Shown here: positions 16,319 through 24,081 of the stretch, one piece after another
Numbering within the stretch: the stretch's first letter is position 1
Layout: the number at the start of each line of letters is the position of its first letter
Assembly: GCA_964590135.1 (NCBI GenBank)
Contig: CAZPVX010000007.1
Span: 62,001-126,000, forward strand
Source: JBDHWI01 sp964590135
GTDB taxonomy: Bacteria > Chloroflexota > Anaerolineae > J036 > Brachytrichaceae
Length of the DNA: 64,000 bases
Reading direction: 5' to 3'
The notes under the pieces: model-generated
What the model saw: the letters and a program-made list of their open reading frames with translations, nothing else
The model's database searches: none
Told to the model about the DNA's origin: nothing
Translations under genes and position numbers: made by a program

Positions 16319-16537
16319 TCACATCAGAAAATCTGAAAGCTGTTCACGCATCTCGTCGTGCTCTTCAGAAACGGTTGGCGACTGCACCGGCTGTCGGCCT
16401 TCGAGCGCATTCACGATCAGCCGGCCCTTGTTCGGCGCGATGTCAATCATGTTGATCAAATCTCGCTGGCGCTCAGGGTGCAGCGAGATTTTGATCACGC
16501 GCTTGACGAGTTGAACCGGCGACCGTTTGCGTCCCAT
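16319..16537 (-). CDS. ParR-like partition adaptor (small DNA-binding protein)
   Basis: 72 residues beginning MGRKRSPVQLVKRVIKISLH. The IKISLHPERQRDLI segment is of ribbon-helix-helix type, and an acidic C-terminus would suit contact with filament ends. It is separated by one base from the actin-like gene, the standard arrangement for parM-parR. Identification relies mostly on that context; the sequence alone is too short to be certain. Confidence 0.6.
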   Translation of the reverse strand: MGRKRSPVQLVKRVIKISLHPERQRDLINMIDIAPNKGRLIVNALEGRQPVQSPTVSEEHDEMREQLSDFLM

Positions 16538-16538
16538 A

Positions 16539-17504
16539 TCACTTTGCGGCCTGCATCAGGCCAAACTTGTAGAGACCGCGCGCGACTGACAACACCGGCT
16601 CATCACTATCAATGAGCCGGTCGCCGAACAGATCAACGAGTTCACTGTGCAGCAGCAGCGCACCACCGCCGACGGCGATCACTGCATCAAAACGCTGCGC
16701 GGCATCACCCCACTGTCGCTCGATGTGGCCGCGCACCTGCGACCCCCACTTCAACAGTGCTGCCGGCTCGTCGAGCGCGCCGGCGCGCAATTTGATATCG
16801 AGTTCGCCCAGTGAGAACAGCCCGCGCCGTTTCTCGTTGACGAGTTCGAGATAGCGCCGCACGCCAAGCTTTTCGCCAACGGTGAACTTGGCAACGGCTT
16901 GGTTGTCCTTCAACACGAGCAGTTCAATCGTGTTGAATCCAATCGAGATCACGGCAACCTCCTTGCCCTTGATCTGGCGGCCCACCGGTCGCCCGTTGAT
17001 GTCGAGCAGCCAGTCGAGATACGCTGCGTGCGCTTGTGACACGCACCCCACGCGACTGACCACCGCGACATGCTCGACTTTGTCGGCGCGCCACACGTGC
17101 GCGCCGGCCAGCCACAGCTTCACGGCGTCAACGCGCTTCTTGCTGTCGTCACCGGTGGCGAGACCGAGCGGCAGCCCGACCATCAGCGCGAGCGGGTCGT
17201 CTTCGCTCGTGTTCTGCGATGTCAGCGCGGCGTAGACCAACGCCTTCATCTCTGGACTGCCGGCGAGCTTGTCGTAGTCGAGCCGTTCGACCGGCGTGCC
17301 AGCGTCGTGTGCACCTTCGCCGACGAGCAGACGGCCAGCACCGTTCAAGATCGTCAATGGCTTGCGCTTCGCGCTCATGCCGAGCGCCTTCAGGTCGATG
17401 TCTTCGCGAGTTGGCATCGACACCTGCGACAAGACGATCTTGCCGCCGGCGTCGCTCCAGAGTTTGGTAGCGCCCATGCCCATATCGAGGCCGATTGTTT
17501 TCAT
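16539..17504 (-). CDS. parM: ParM/Alp-type actin-like ATPase
   Basis: 321 residues with the actin-fold nucleotide motifs: phosphate-1 GLDMGMGATK at the N-terminus, phosphate-2 VISIGFNTIELLVL in the middle and the adenosine motif AVIAVGGGALLL near the C-terminus. ParM proteins polymerise and push plasmid copies apart through ParR bound at parC. It follows the PRTRC cassette and precedes the ParR-like gene. A promoter of the element's TTGACG-N20-TAT type lies 54-85 bases upstream of the ATG. Confidence 0.85.
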   Translation of the reverse strand: MKTIGLDMGMGATKLWSDAGGKIVLSQVSMPTREDIDLKALGMSAKRKPLTILNGAGRLLVGEGAHDAGTPVERLDYDKLAGSPEMKALVYAALTSQNTSEDDPLALMVGLPLGLATGDDSKKRVDAVKLWLAGAHVWRADKVEHVAVVSRVGCVSQAHAAYLDWLLDINGRPVGRQIKGKEVAVISIGFNTIELLVLKDNQAVAKFTVGEKLGVRRYLELVNEKRRGLFSLGELDIKLRAGALDEPAALLKWGSQVRGHIERQWGDAAQRFDAVIAVGGGALLLHSELVDLFGDRLIDSDEPVLSVARGLYKFGLMQAAK

Positions 17505-17557
17505 TTCACTCCTTGCGCCGGTAGTGGAATTTGCCGGCGATTGTGTTGCCCAAAAAC

Positions 17558-17589
17558 ATGATACGAAATCGGGTAACCCATTTCGTCAA
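17558..17589 (-). promoter_or_regulatory. Promoter of the TTGACG-N20-TATnnT type upstream of parM
   Basis: On the minus strand: ATGTTGACGAA with TTGACG (17584-17589), a 20-base spacer and TATCAT (17558-17563). The spacer holds a palindrome with arms ACGAAAT and ATTTCGT around GGGTAACCC. The start site would be near 17551, leaving a leader of about 47 bases. An overlong spacer with a palindrome is the arrangement activated by MerR-type regulators; none was identified here. Confidence 0.65.
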
Positions 17590-17596
17590 CATACGC

Positions 17597-18439
17597 TCAG
17601 ACGGCTACACCGCACACGCGCGAGAGCGTCGGCGCGTCGATGACGAGGGGCGATGCGCCGCCCCACGTGGCGTCGAATGCGAGCGCGAAGTAGCGCAGGT
17701 CGCCGCGAAAGAACGCATCGAGCATGGCGAGCGCGTGGGCAGCGACCATGCGGTTGATCATCAGGCCTTGCCGGCCTTCCATGACCAGCTCGGCACATGA
17801 GCGCTTGCCGCGCTTCGCTTCTTTCTTCGTTGTGGTTTTGTTGTCCAGCAGATCGGGATAGACCACGCACGGCGCCGGCAAGCAGGTGATCAGCCCTAAT
17901 CCGGCTGCGCCTTTCATGCGCGTGGGCTGACGCTCGTTTCCGATGCAAATCTGACCGGAATACTCGTCATTCCCGCAGTCCAACCACCACAGCCGACCGG
18001 CGCTGCGTGCAACATGCGCTTCCATCGTTCGGCGCGCCACGTGGTTGTCGACGCATCCCACGACGATACAAAGCGTCGTCTCCAATTGTTGATATGAGCC
18101 GGGTGTCAGATCATGCTCAGACAACAACATTTCAGGATGGCACACCACACGCTCATTGAAAGCAGCGTTGATGCGACCGGCAAGCACCTCAGCTTTGTTG
18201 CGCCCGATGTCGTGTGTGCTGAACAACTGCCGCCCCACATTCTTCTCTTCGACAACATCGCCATCGTAGAAGTGCATCTCGATTTCGATGCCGCGAGCGC
18301 GCAGACTGGCGGCGATGGATGCCAACCCACTGGCGAGATGGCTGCCGGTGCCGCCGCAGCCGACAAGCGAGAGATGCACGCGCCGATATTCGCGCAATTG
18401 CAGCGTGAGCGGTTTGGGTGCGTCGAGTAGATCAATCAT
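17597..18439 (-). CDS. PRTRC system ThiF-family (E1-like) protein
   Basis: 280 residues of the E1/ThiF/MoeB superfamily. The Rossmann nucleotide site is LVGCGGTGSHLASGLA; then FYDGDVVEEKNVGRQLF, the DIGRNKAE helix and VVGCVDNHVARR, as in E1 enzymes that adenylate the C-terminus of a ubiquitin-like protein. A Cys-containing loop (ITCLPAPCV) may supply a thioester Cys. It overlaps protein A by four bases. In PRTRC cassettes this gene always accompanies proteins A, B and C. Confidence 0.9.
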   Translation of the reverse strand: MIDLLDAPKPLTLQLREYRRVHLSLVGCGGTGSHLASGLASIAASLRARGIEIEMHFYDGDVVEEKNVGRQLFSTHDIGRNKAEVLAGRINAAFNERVVCHPEMLLSEHDLTPGSYQQLETTLCIVVGCVDNHVARRTMEAHVARSAGRLWWLDCGNDEYSGQICIGNERQPTRMKGAAGLGLITCLPAPCVVYPDLLDNKTTTKKEAKRGKRSCAELVMEGRQGLMINRMVAAHALAMLDAFFRGDLRYFALAFDATWGGASPLVIDAPTLSRVCGVAV

Positions 18440-19035
18440 GCTGAATACCAGTCCTGCACGGGCAACCCGTGCGCATCGTCGAAGATTGTGCTGAGTGGCA
18501 CATCCATGAAATGTCCATACACGCCGACGCGAGCCACCGCGCCCGGGGTGTTCTGGTCAAGCTGCCCGATCACCACATAGAAACGAAACCCTAATTCATC
18601 GGCGTTGTCAGTCTCACTAAAAAAGGGCAACAGCGTGCCATGCGAATGAAGATCGACGATGGCATCAGGGATGTCATTGAAGATGACGCGGCTTGGCGTT
18701 GCGCGCTGCGGCGGATAGGTGCACTGCCATTCACGGCAGCGAGTGAACTGAAACATCGCCTCGTTGGGCAGCGCTTTGACGCTGCGGGCGATGACCGACC
18801 ACAGCCAGTGGCCCGGCACTTTCGGCACGCGCAGGCGCGTGTAGGGTTGCACTTCGGCCAGTGCAGGCAGCGGGTGTTCCCATGTGCGCGCCGGCACCAG
18901 CGCGCTGATGCGTGAATCCTCAGCGCGGATGAACAGCCCATTCGCGGCGATAACATACTCATAAGCAGTCGCGATCGGCGGCAGATCTGGCGTGTGCGCG
19001 AGGACCGCGCCAGACAAAGATTCAAGCAGCGTCAT
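18436..19035 (-). CDS. PRTRC system protein A (JAMM/MPN metallopeptidase)
   Basis: 199 residues. The JAMM signature is complete: DLHSHGTLLPFFSETD has His-x-His, seven residues, then Ser-x-x-Asp, the zinc-binding and catalytic pattern of JAB1/MPN isopeptidases. In E1/E2-linked operons such enzymes trim or remove ubiquitin-like modifiers. It overlaps protein B by 14 bases and the ThiF gene by four, so the trio is co-translated. Confidence 0.88.
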   Translation of the reverse strand: MTLLESLSGAVLAHTPDLPPIATAYEYVIAANGLFIRAEDSRISALVPARTWEHPLPALAEVQPYTRLRVPKVPGHWLWSVIARSVKALPNEAMFQFTRCREWQCTYPPQRATPSRVIFNDIPDAIVDLHSHGTLLPFFSETDNADELGFRFYVVIGQLDQNTPGAVARVGVYGHFMDVPLSTIFDDAHGLPVQDWYSA

Positions 19036-19714
19036 TGCGTCCTCCCATGGCCTGCATCAAGTGCTTCACGAGACCGGCCTCCCGCAAGTCCTTGATCGGC
19101 ACGCGCCGGCCATTCAGGTTGCGCAAATAGGCCAACAATTCAACGTCCTTCTTTTGAAGTTTGCCGGCAGTGAGGTGGTTGTTGAACTCGCTCTCGATGA
19201 ACAACTTGAATGCGGCATGGATCGTGTTGGGTGCGCAGACTGGAATCTTGACGTTGCCCCAACAGATGTTGCCGTCCGGGTGCGTGTTTGGCAGCGGCAT
19301 GCAATACAGCATGTCGTCGGCGCTGGTTGGGCGCTTGGGAGAGACCAGTAGACGGTAGGTTGTTCCGGCGCCGGCGAACACCAGGCCGGGCAGGCTCACC
19401 TTCAGCGTGCGCCGGCGGTCGCCGGCGAGATGAAGCGTGTATACGGCAGGCCGGATGTAGATGCCGATGCACGTCTGGCCGGCCTGCGTCTGCCAGAACA
19501 ACGTGTTCTCTGCCAACAGGCCAGTGGACGCGCCGAACTCGTTGAATGCCTCCGCCACGTCGCTGGCGCGCACGGGATATGTGATCGCGGGCTTGCCGGC
19601 GGCGTTGTAGCGCGTGAGGTAGATCGCCTCGCGCGTGAGCGTGATCGATGCGCGCGGGATGTTATCGAGCGCATCGTCCGGCAGTTCGGGTTGTTGCGTT
19701 TTCTTTTTAGCCAC
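19022..19714 (-). CDS. PRTRC system protein B (E2-like)
   Basis: About 230 residues from the GTG at 19714 (AAAGGGG upstream; a TTG at 19738 is the alternative). The sequence MPLPNTHPDGNICWGNV strongly recalls the ubiquitin-conjugating E2 active site, where HPN precedes G-x-I-C and the Cys forms the thioester. The rest, including FAGAGTTYRLLVSPKRP, agrees with PRTRC protein B. With the E1-like and JAMM proteins next to it, conjugation chemistry is plausible. Confidence 0.82.
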   Translation of the reverse strand: MAKKKTQQPELPDDALDNIPRASITLTREAIYLTRYNAAGKPAITYPVRASDVAEAFNEFGASTGLLAENTLFWQTQAGQTCIGIYIRPAVYTLHLAGDRRRTLKVSLPGLVFAGAGTTYRLLVSPKRPTSADDMLYCMPLPNTHPDGNICWGNVKIPVCAPNTIHAAFKLFIESEFNNHLTAGKLQKKDVELLAYLRNLNGRRVPIKDLREAGLVKHLMQAMGGRNDAA

Positions 19715-20501
19715 GCTTCGCGCGCCCCTTTCTGGCAACCTCAGCCAGCACTTCAGGCGTCCATTCGCCGGCCAGTACGCTGACCAGCATCGGCAGTTGC
19801 TGATCTGGCTGCTCGTCGATGTATTTCTGCAATCGTTCGATGGCAGCCAGCCGCGGCTCGCCCAGCCGCCATTCGTGGATCAGCGCATTCAATTCGCCGA
19901 TGCTCCAGCGCGGATTCATCATCTGGCCTTCTTCGTCCGAGTAGTCAAGGAATGCATTGCCGGTGTCAGCTTGCACATAGAGATACAAATCACTAATTGC
20001 GCCCCACGGCTCGCGCCACGCGTAGCCGTTTGGAAGCTCGAAGCGACGGTTTACGAATCGAGGATGGCAGTAACTGGCGCGCTCGGTCAGCCCGGGATAT
20101 GCAGCGAACTGACCTTCAAACGAGATGTCCCAAAAGCCCGAAATACACGCGGCCAGTGAATACGCCTTTGAGGTGCCATCGAAGAGCGATTCACCATAGA
20201 TGCCACACACCGTGATGGGAATGCCCCATTCGATGAGTTCCTGCACATCTTCGGCATCGTCCGCCAATTCATATGCCAACCAATCCAGCGGAAGCTTGTC
20301 ATCCAGTGCTTTTATGAGCGCCTGATACCACGCTCTCCAGTGCTGCTTGCATCCAGCAAGCGCGTCTGGTGCGTATCGCTTCAACAGACGCTTGAAGAAA
20401 TGGCCGGCGGATTGTTGCTCGATGGTGAGCGCCAGCCAGCGCCGTGAGAGGGCCGGCGCTGGCAACGTGATGACCGGCGGTGTGAATGCCTGCGCGTTCA
20501 C
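19707..20501 (-). CDS. Probable PRTRC system protein F
   Basis: 264 residues, no catalytic motif recognised. The C-terminal part (DTGNAFLDYSDEEG then WSIGELNALIHEW and an aromatic/Leu-rich tail) and its position between proteins C and B fit PRTRC protein F, whose role is unknown. Identification is mainly by gene order (E-C-F-B-A-ThiF). It overlaps the C gene by four bases. Confidence 0.6.
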   Translation of the reverse strand: MNAQAFTPPVITLPAPALSRRWLALTIEQQSAGHFFKRLLKRYAPDALAGCKQHWRAWYQALIKALDDKLPLDWLAYELADDAEDVQELIEWGIPITVCGIYGESLFDGTSKAYSLAACISGFWDISFEGQFAAYPGLTERASYCHPRFVNRRFELPNGYAWREPWGAISDLYLYVQADTGNAFLDYSDEEGQMMNPRWSIGELNALIHEWRLGEPRLAAIERLQKYIDEQPDQQLPMLVSVLAGEWTPEVLAEVARKGRAKRG

Positions 20502-20914
20502 AGTAGGATCACCTCGCCGGCAGAATATGCCGATGGCAATTGCTCGATGCGCGTGCGGATCGTCCCGACGGTGTCGGCTTCGCCGTAGAGTGTGCGCGTC
20601 CAGCGTTCCAGTGTTTCCTGCGAAACGTCGGCATCCTGGCCGGCGATGACCTGCTGCACGCGGTTAAAGGTGCGCGGATTGAAGAATGTGTGCTGCTTGA
20701 TGGTCAGTAGCGCGCCGGCGATAGTGTTTAGGTCGCTGCCTTTCGTGCCGGCCTGCTTGCTGACCACATAGATGGTGTCCTCACCATCCTTCTTCTCTTC
20801 GGACTTGCAGTTGGCGAGTTCGGGGAAGTGGCGCTTCATCACGTCGAGCGCATCGCTCAACTTCATGTCGCCCATCGGCAGCTTTTTATCGCCGTATTGG
20901 ATCCAATTTGCCAT
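20498..20914 (-). CDS. PRTRC system protein C-like, with C-terminal extension
   Basis: 138 residues. The first about 60 (KLSDALDVMKRHFPELANCK through VYVV-like strand to QAGTKG) match PRTRC protein C, a small predicted beta-grasp (ubiquitin-like) protein that usually ends close to the GTKG motif. Here roughly 80 more residues follow, mostly helical. If C is the modifier, the Gly in GTKG would have to be exposed by cleavage, a job the JAMM protein A could do. AAGGAG lies before the ATG. Confidence 0.72.
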   Translation of the reverse strand: MANWIQYGDKKLPMGDMKLSDALDVMKRHFPELANCKSEEKKDGEDTIYVVSKQAGTKGSDLNTIAGALLTIKQHTFFNPRTFNRVQQVIAGQDADVSQETLERWTRTLYGEADTVGTIRTRIEQLPSAYSAGEVILL

Positions 20915-20937
20915 GTGGCTCCTTATCAGGTTGTGTG

Positions 20938-21429
20938 CTATTCGCTCTTGGTCGCGTAGATCGCGGCTTCGAGTTCGCTGATTGCTGGCGCGCTCGGTGG
21001 CTCGCCGGCTGGCTCGTCGATCACGGGCATATCTGCGGGCGGTTCGCTAGTCGATGCGACCAATTGGTCGTCTTCGGGTGGACCGCCAACAACTGGCGTT
21101 TCTGTTGCGGGTTCACTCGCGTCGTCTGCTTCGTCTTGGTCAGAGTCGCTGGTAATCGGCTGCTGCGCGTCCATCCGCTCGCCCAGCGTTGCAACGGGTG
21201 GATTGAGTGCCGGCGCGTTCTTCTCCGACTTCGGCTCGACGTGTTTCGGCACCTGCGGCTCGCGGCGCTGAAGTTCGGCGTAGATCGCGTCGGTGAGCGC
21301 GTGCCGATCTGCGAACGTGCCGGATTTGATGATGGGCATTTCGCCGACAGGGGCGCCGGACACGATGATGTCGCGCGGTGCCTTTTTCTTGGGTTCGCCG
21401 ATCTCGATGGTGATAATGATCTTTGTCAT
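20938..21429 (-). CDS. Probable PRTRC system protein E
   Basis: 163 residues: a beta-strand-rich start (MTKIIITIEIGEPKKKAPRD), a short globular segment and a long acidic, Pro-rich, low-complexity tail. Short length, strand-rich start and position ahead of protein C suit PRTRC protein E, but the similarity is weak. GGAGC precedes the ATG. Confidence 0.45.
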   Translation of the reverse strand: MTKIIITIEIGEPKKKAPRDIIVSGAPVGEMPIIKSGTFADRHALTDAIYAELQRREPQVPKHVEPKSEKNAPALNPPVATLGERMDAQQPITSDSDQDEADDASEPATETPVVGGPPEDDQLVASTSEPPADMPVIDEPAGEPPSAPAISELEAAIYATKSE

Positions 21430-21432
21430 GTG

Positions 21433-22071
21433 TCAGCTCCGTGCGACGACGCCGATCATGACCAGCGCATCGCAATTGGCGCAATGCCAGCCATCGGGCT
21501 GGCGCGAGTAGGTGTCGGGCAGCTCGCCGCACGTCGGGCAGAAGTCGGTGAGTGTGCTGGCCAGCACTGGCGCCGGCTCCTCGATCACCTCTTCGACGAG
21601 CGGCTTTTGCTCAACCTTCGGCTTCGGGTTGATCACGCGCTCGACGACCTTCGCGACGACCTCGGCGGTCGCAGTGGCGAGCGTCTTGCCCTCTTTCTTC
21701 AACTCTTTCGTCACGGCTTTCAGGTTGGTCTCGGCCTTTGGCGAGTAGGCGACGCGGGCGATCTCGCGCGCGACCGCTTCGTTTTTGGGTAGCTCGCCGG
21801 TGATCGCTTCAACGCGGCGCGCGGTTTGCGCAGCCTGAATCAGCCGCTCCCCGTGGCGCAGACCGAAGCCGAACTCGGCTTCGCAATAAGCTTCCATGGA
21901 CTTGTAGCCCTTCAGCCTGAAACCCTCAGCGGCCTTGATTTCGGCAATCGCGCTACCCACGTCGATGAACGTGCGCAGGCCGGCTTTGATGCGCGTCTCA
22001 AGCTGCTCCAGGTCAAACAGCGTGAGCTGGCGCGGGGTGTCCTGTTCCGAGACTTGGACGTTGTTGGTCAT
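21433..22071 (-). CDS. Plasmid-type regulator/ParB-associated domain with C-terminal zinc ribbon
   Basis: 212 residues. The N-terminal segment GLRTFIDVGSAIAEIKAAEG followed by YKSMEAYCEAEFGFGLRHGERL is a helical domain common in plasmid and phage regulators, in which a Y.C.E.F.F pattern precedes a putative helix-turn-helix. A Lys/Glu-rich linker and a zinc ribbon (FCPTCGELP then WHCANCDAL) close the protein. It takes the place that the ParB-like gene has in PRTRC cassettes, although a classical ParB nuclease motif is not visible. Confidence 0.65.
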   Translation of the reverse strand: MTNNVQVSEQDTPRQLTLFDLEQLETRIKAGLRTFIDVGSAIAEIKAAEGFRLKGYKSMEAYCEAEFGFGLRHGERLIQAAQTARRVEAITGELPKNEAVAREIARVAYSPKAETNLKAVTKELKKEGKTLATATAEVVAKVVERVINPKPKVEQKPLVEEVIEEPAPVLASTLTDFCPTCGELPDTYSRQPDGWHCANCDALVMIGVVARS

Positions 22072-22077
22072 GTGGTG

Positions 22078-23160
22078 TTATTGATCTCCTTCGGCGGGCA
22101 CTAGCAGCGCGTTCAGTTCGCGCTGTTTTTGCTCGATGTATTGCTGCCAGTATTCGATGTTTGCGCCGGGCCGGCTGCACTTGCCCTGCGCGTTGCTGAT
22201 GCGCTGCTGTAGTTCTGCAATGCGTTCGTCAACGTTTTGAGCGCCGAGTCGCTCCTTTGCGCGCTCGTTTTCTCGTGATCGCTCTTCGTCGGTGTAATCA
22301 ACCTGTTCGCGACGATGTTTACCGGCCTGCTGTTTGCGCTTGGCCGGCGTCCATTTGGCTGGGTCGATGCCGCGCATCCGGCTGATGAACACGCCGGCGG
22401 GGTTGTCGACGCGGTCGCCGATGCTGGCCCATTCGGCCAGGGCAATCCCGCGCAACTTTTCCAGATCACAGCCGCTCGAAATGAGTTTTCGCGCGATGGT
22501 GAGCGTGGTCTGGTTGAGTCGCACGCCGGCAATCTGGCCGAACAACTCGATAACGGCGCGCTCGGCCTCTGTGAGGACAAACTCCAAAGCGGGTTGTTCA
22601 CCAGCAGCACCAGCTTCGCGCGCACTCGCGCGCGTTCTGTTGTCTGGTGTTGAACTGTTCTCTGTACGTACTGATTCCTTTTCTTTGGTGGGGTGATCGT
22701 TTTGTATAGCGGTCGGTGCACGTTTTGTATAGCGGTCGGTATACATTTTGTGCACCGACGCAGTTTGTGATTGCGTCGATGACTTTGCCGGCGGCGATGT
22801 TTCTGGGAATCCGTTTGCTGTGAGCCAACCATGAATGCGGTCGTCGTTTGCGCGGTAATGTGATATGCCGAACGTAGAGCGTTCGCGCTGGAACAGATGG
22901 TTGAATGGGTCGCACAGAACGTCGCGCCCATCCCTGAATTGACGCAAACTCAAACCGCTGCTTTCTGCGCCCTGGTCGTCTGTCAGAGTGAACCAGTCTG
23001 CGCTGCGGGTCAGCCTGTCGGACTCGTAATACAGGAACATTTCAAACACCCGCGCCGCGTTGTCGTTGGAGAATGCTGCTTCCAACGCGGGATAGATGCG
23101 GATGAATCGCCCCAGCCGGCTGCGAATGTGCAGGATCGACTGTGGTTCTTGGCGTGCCAC
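22078..23160 (-). CDS. Putative phage replication initiator (winged-helix N-terminus)
   Basis: 360 residues. The N-terminus (YPALEAAFSNDNAARVFEMF then WFTLTDDQGAESSGLSLRQF) resembles the winged-helix part of phage O/DnaD-type replication proteins. A low-complexity linker (about residues 115-185) is followed by a helical domain (NPAGVFISRMRG) like the DnaD/DnaB-loader C-terminus. The linker is encoded by DNA with iterons. The GTG start overlaps the previous TAG and has GGAGG seven bases upstream. Confidence 0.7.
   Translation of the reverse strand: MARQEPQSILHIRSRLGRFIRIYPALEAAFSNDNAARVFEMFLYYESDRLTRSADWFTLTDDQGAESSGLSLRQFRDGRDVLCDPFNHLFQRERSTFGISHYRANDDRIHGWLTANGFPETSPPAKSSTQSQTASVHKMYTDRYTKRAPTAIQNDHPTKEKESVRTENSSTPDNRTRASAREAGAAGEQPALEFVLTEAERAVIELFGQIAGVRLNQTTLTIARKLISSGCDLEKLRGIALAEWASIGDRVDNPAGVFISRMRGIDPAKWTPAKRKQQAGKHRREQVDYTDEERSRENERAKERLGAQNVDERIAELQQRISNAQGKCSRPGANIEYWQQYIEQKQRELNALLVPAEGDQ
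22698..22763. repeat. Iterons within the replication gene (candidate origin)
   Basis: CGTTTTGTATAGCGGTCGGT occurs at 22698-22717 and 22721-22740, a 23-base period, with a degenerate third copy at about 22744. A 10-bp inverted repeat, GTCGGTGCAC (22712-22721) and GTGCACCGAC (22750-22759), brackets the second copy. The period is not a multiple of three, so the conservation is at DNA rather than protein level. Lambdoid phages keep origin iterons inside the O gene in the same way. Confidence 0.72.
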
Positions 23161-23504
23161 TATTGGGCCTCCAAGACCGATTTGTAGACACGCGCCAGTT
23201 TCCCGCTGCGCGTCATGCGCTTGTCGTCGGATTTGTAGATCAGGCGCTGCCGGCCACTGTCGACGGGATTGCCCTCCAGTTCCCAGAGCCGCGGGCGGAC
23301 GGTGTTGCCGTCGGTGTCGGTGATGGCCTGTATCTCATCACTCGTCAGGCCGCCGCGCTCGACGATGAGCTGGTAGATCTGTGTGCGCAATGCCTCAGCT
23401 TTGCCGGCGATGGCGTTGGCCGCAGCCTCGCTCGTGTCGACATGGCTGTGCGGCGGCAGTGTCATTGCAGCGGCGTATTCGAAAAGCGTCACGGGCTGGG
23501 TCAT
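23160..23504 (-). CDS. Small winged-helix-like phage protein
   Basis: 114 residues. The segment HVDTSEAAANAIAGKAEALR, then LIVERGGLTSDEI and NTVRPRLWELEG is typical of a phage protein with a helix-turn-helix of the type that reads as 'NTxRPRxxEL'. It probably binds DNA. It lies directly upstream of, and overlaps, the replication protein gene. Confidence 0.72.
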   Translation of the reverse strand: MTQPVTLFEYAAAMTLPPHSHVDTSEAAANAIAGKAEALRTQIYQLIVERGGLTSDEIQAITDTDGNTVRPRLWELEGNPVDSGRQRLIYKSDDKRMTRSGKLARVYKSVLEAQ

Positions 23505-23740
23505 GCACTCACCTCGCTGTGGGTCAAGGGTGGCATTTGCGGCGCGCCATGCAGCCTCTCAAACGCATCGTTGATATCTTCGGTGAGATACACGAGGTCG
23601 GCAGAATCGTCATTTGCATCGCGCAACACATACAGCGCCCACTGCTGATGTTTGCGCGACCAGCACACCCAGATGTAGCCGCGAAAGCTGATGCGGCTGC
23701 TCTCGGTGGCTTTCAGAAATTCGATGATGGTGTCGTGCAT
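23501..23740 (-). CDS. Hypothetical protein
   Basis: About 79 residues from the ATG at 23740 (GGAGAT upstream). MHDTIIEFLKATESSRISF is followed by aromatic-rich strands (YIWVCWSRKHQQWALYVL). No family recognised. It overlaps its downstream neighbour by four bases. Confidence 0.6.
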   Translation of the reverse strand: MHDTIIEFLKATESSRISFRGYIWVCWSRKHQQWALYVLRDANDDSADLVYLTEDINDAFERLHGAPQMPPLTHSEVSA

Positions 23741-23742
23741 GG

Positions 23743-24081
23743 TCACTTGATCTCCATGCTGCCGAGCGAGACGCGGCGATTGGTGAGTTCCCAACCGCCG
23801 TCTTTGGGCAGGAACACCTGCGCGCTGAAGTGCGCGGTGTTGAACGAAATAGAAACGTAGATGTGGTGCAGCTTCGCCTTGACGACTTGTTTCTTGCGGC
23901 CTGGTGCAGCATTGATCGTGTAGTCGATGAGTTCGCCGCGCCGATGCTCTGGATGCCGCTCAATCCACATGCGCAGCAGCTCGTCTTCGCTGCGGGCGAT
24001 TTCGAGATTCACATCTCCGAGTTCGTCTGACAGTCGCGCTTGTTTTGTGAGCAACTCACTCAACTTCTTCAGGATGCTCAT
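23743..24081 (-). CDS. Hypothetical protein with N-terminal coiled coil
   Basis: 112 residues from the ATG at 24081, which overlaps the nuclease stop (ATGA). The first 45 residues form a likely helical hairpin (MSILKKLSELLTKQARLSDE); the C-terminal part has beta-strands. No family recognised. Confidence 0.58.
   Translation of the reverse strand: MSILKKLSELLTKQARLSDELGDVNLEIARSEDELLRMWIERHPEHRRGELIDYTINAAPGRKKQVVKAKLHHIYVSISFNTAHFSAQVFLPKDGGWELTNRRVSLGSMEIK

Noticed and set aside
20938..21429. Structural or tail protein because of the low-complexity tail
   Set aside because: It lies within the PRTRC order and on the early strand; protein E is the better, though weak, guess.
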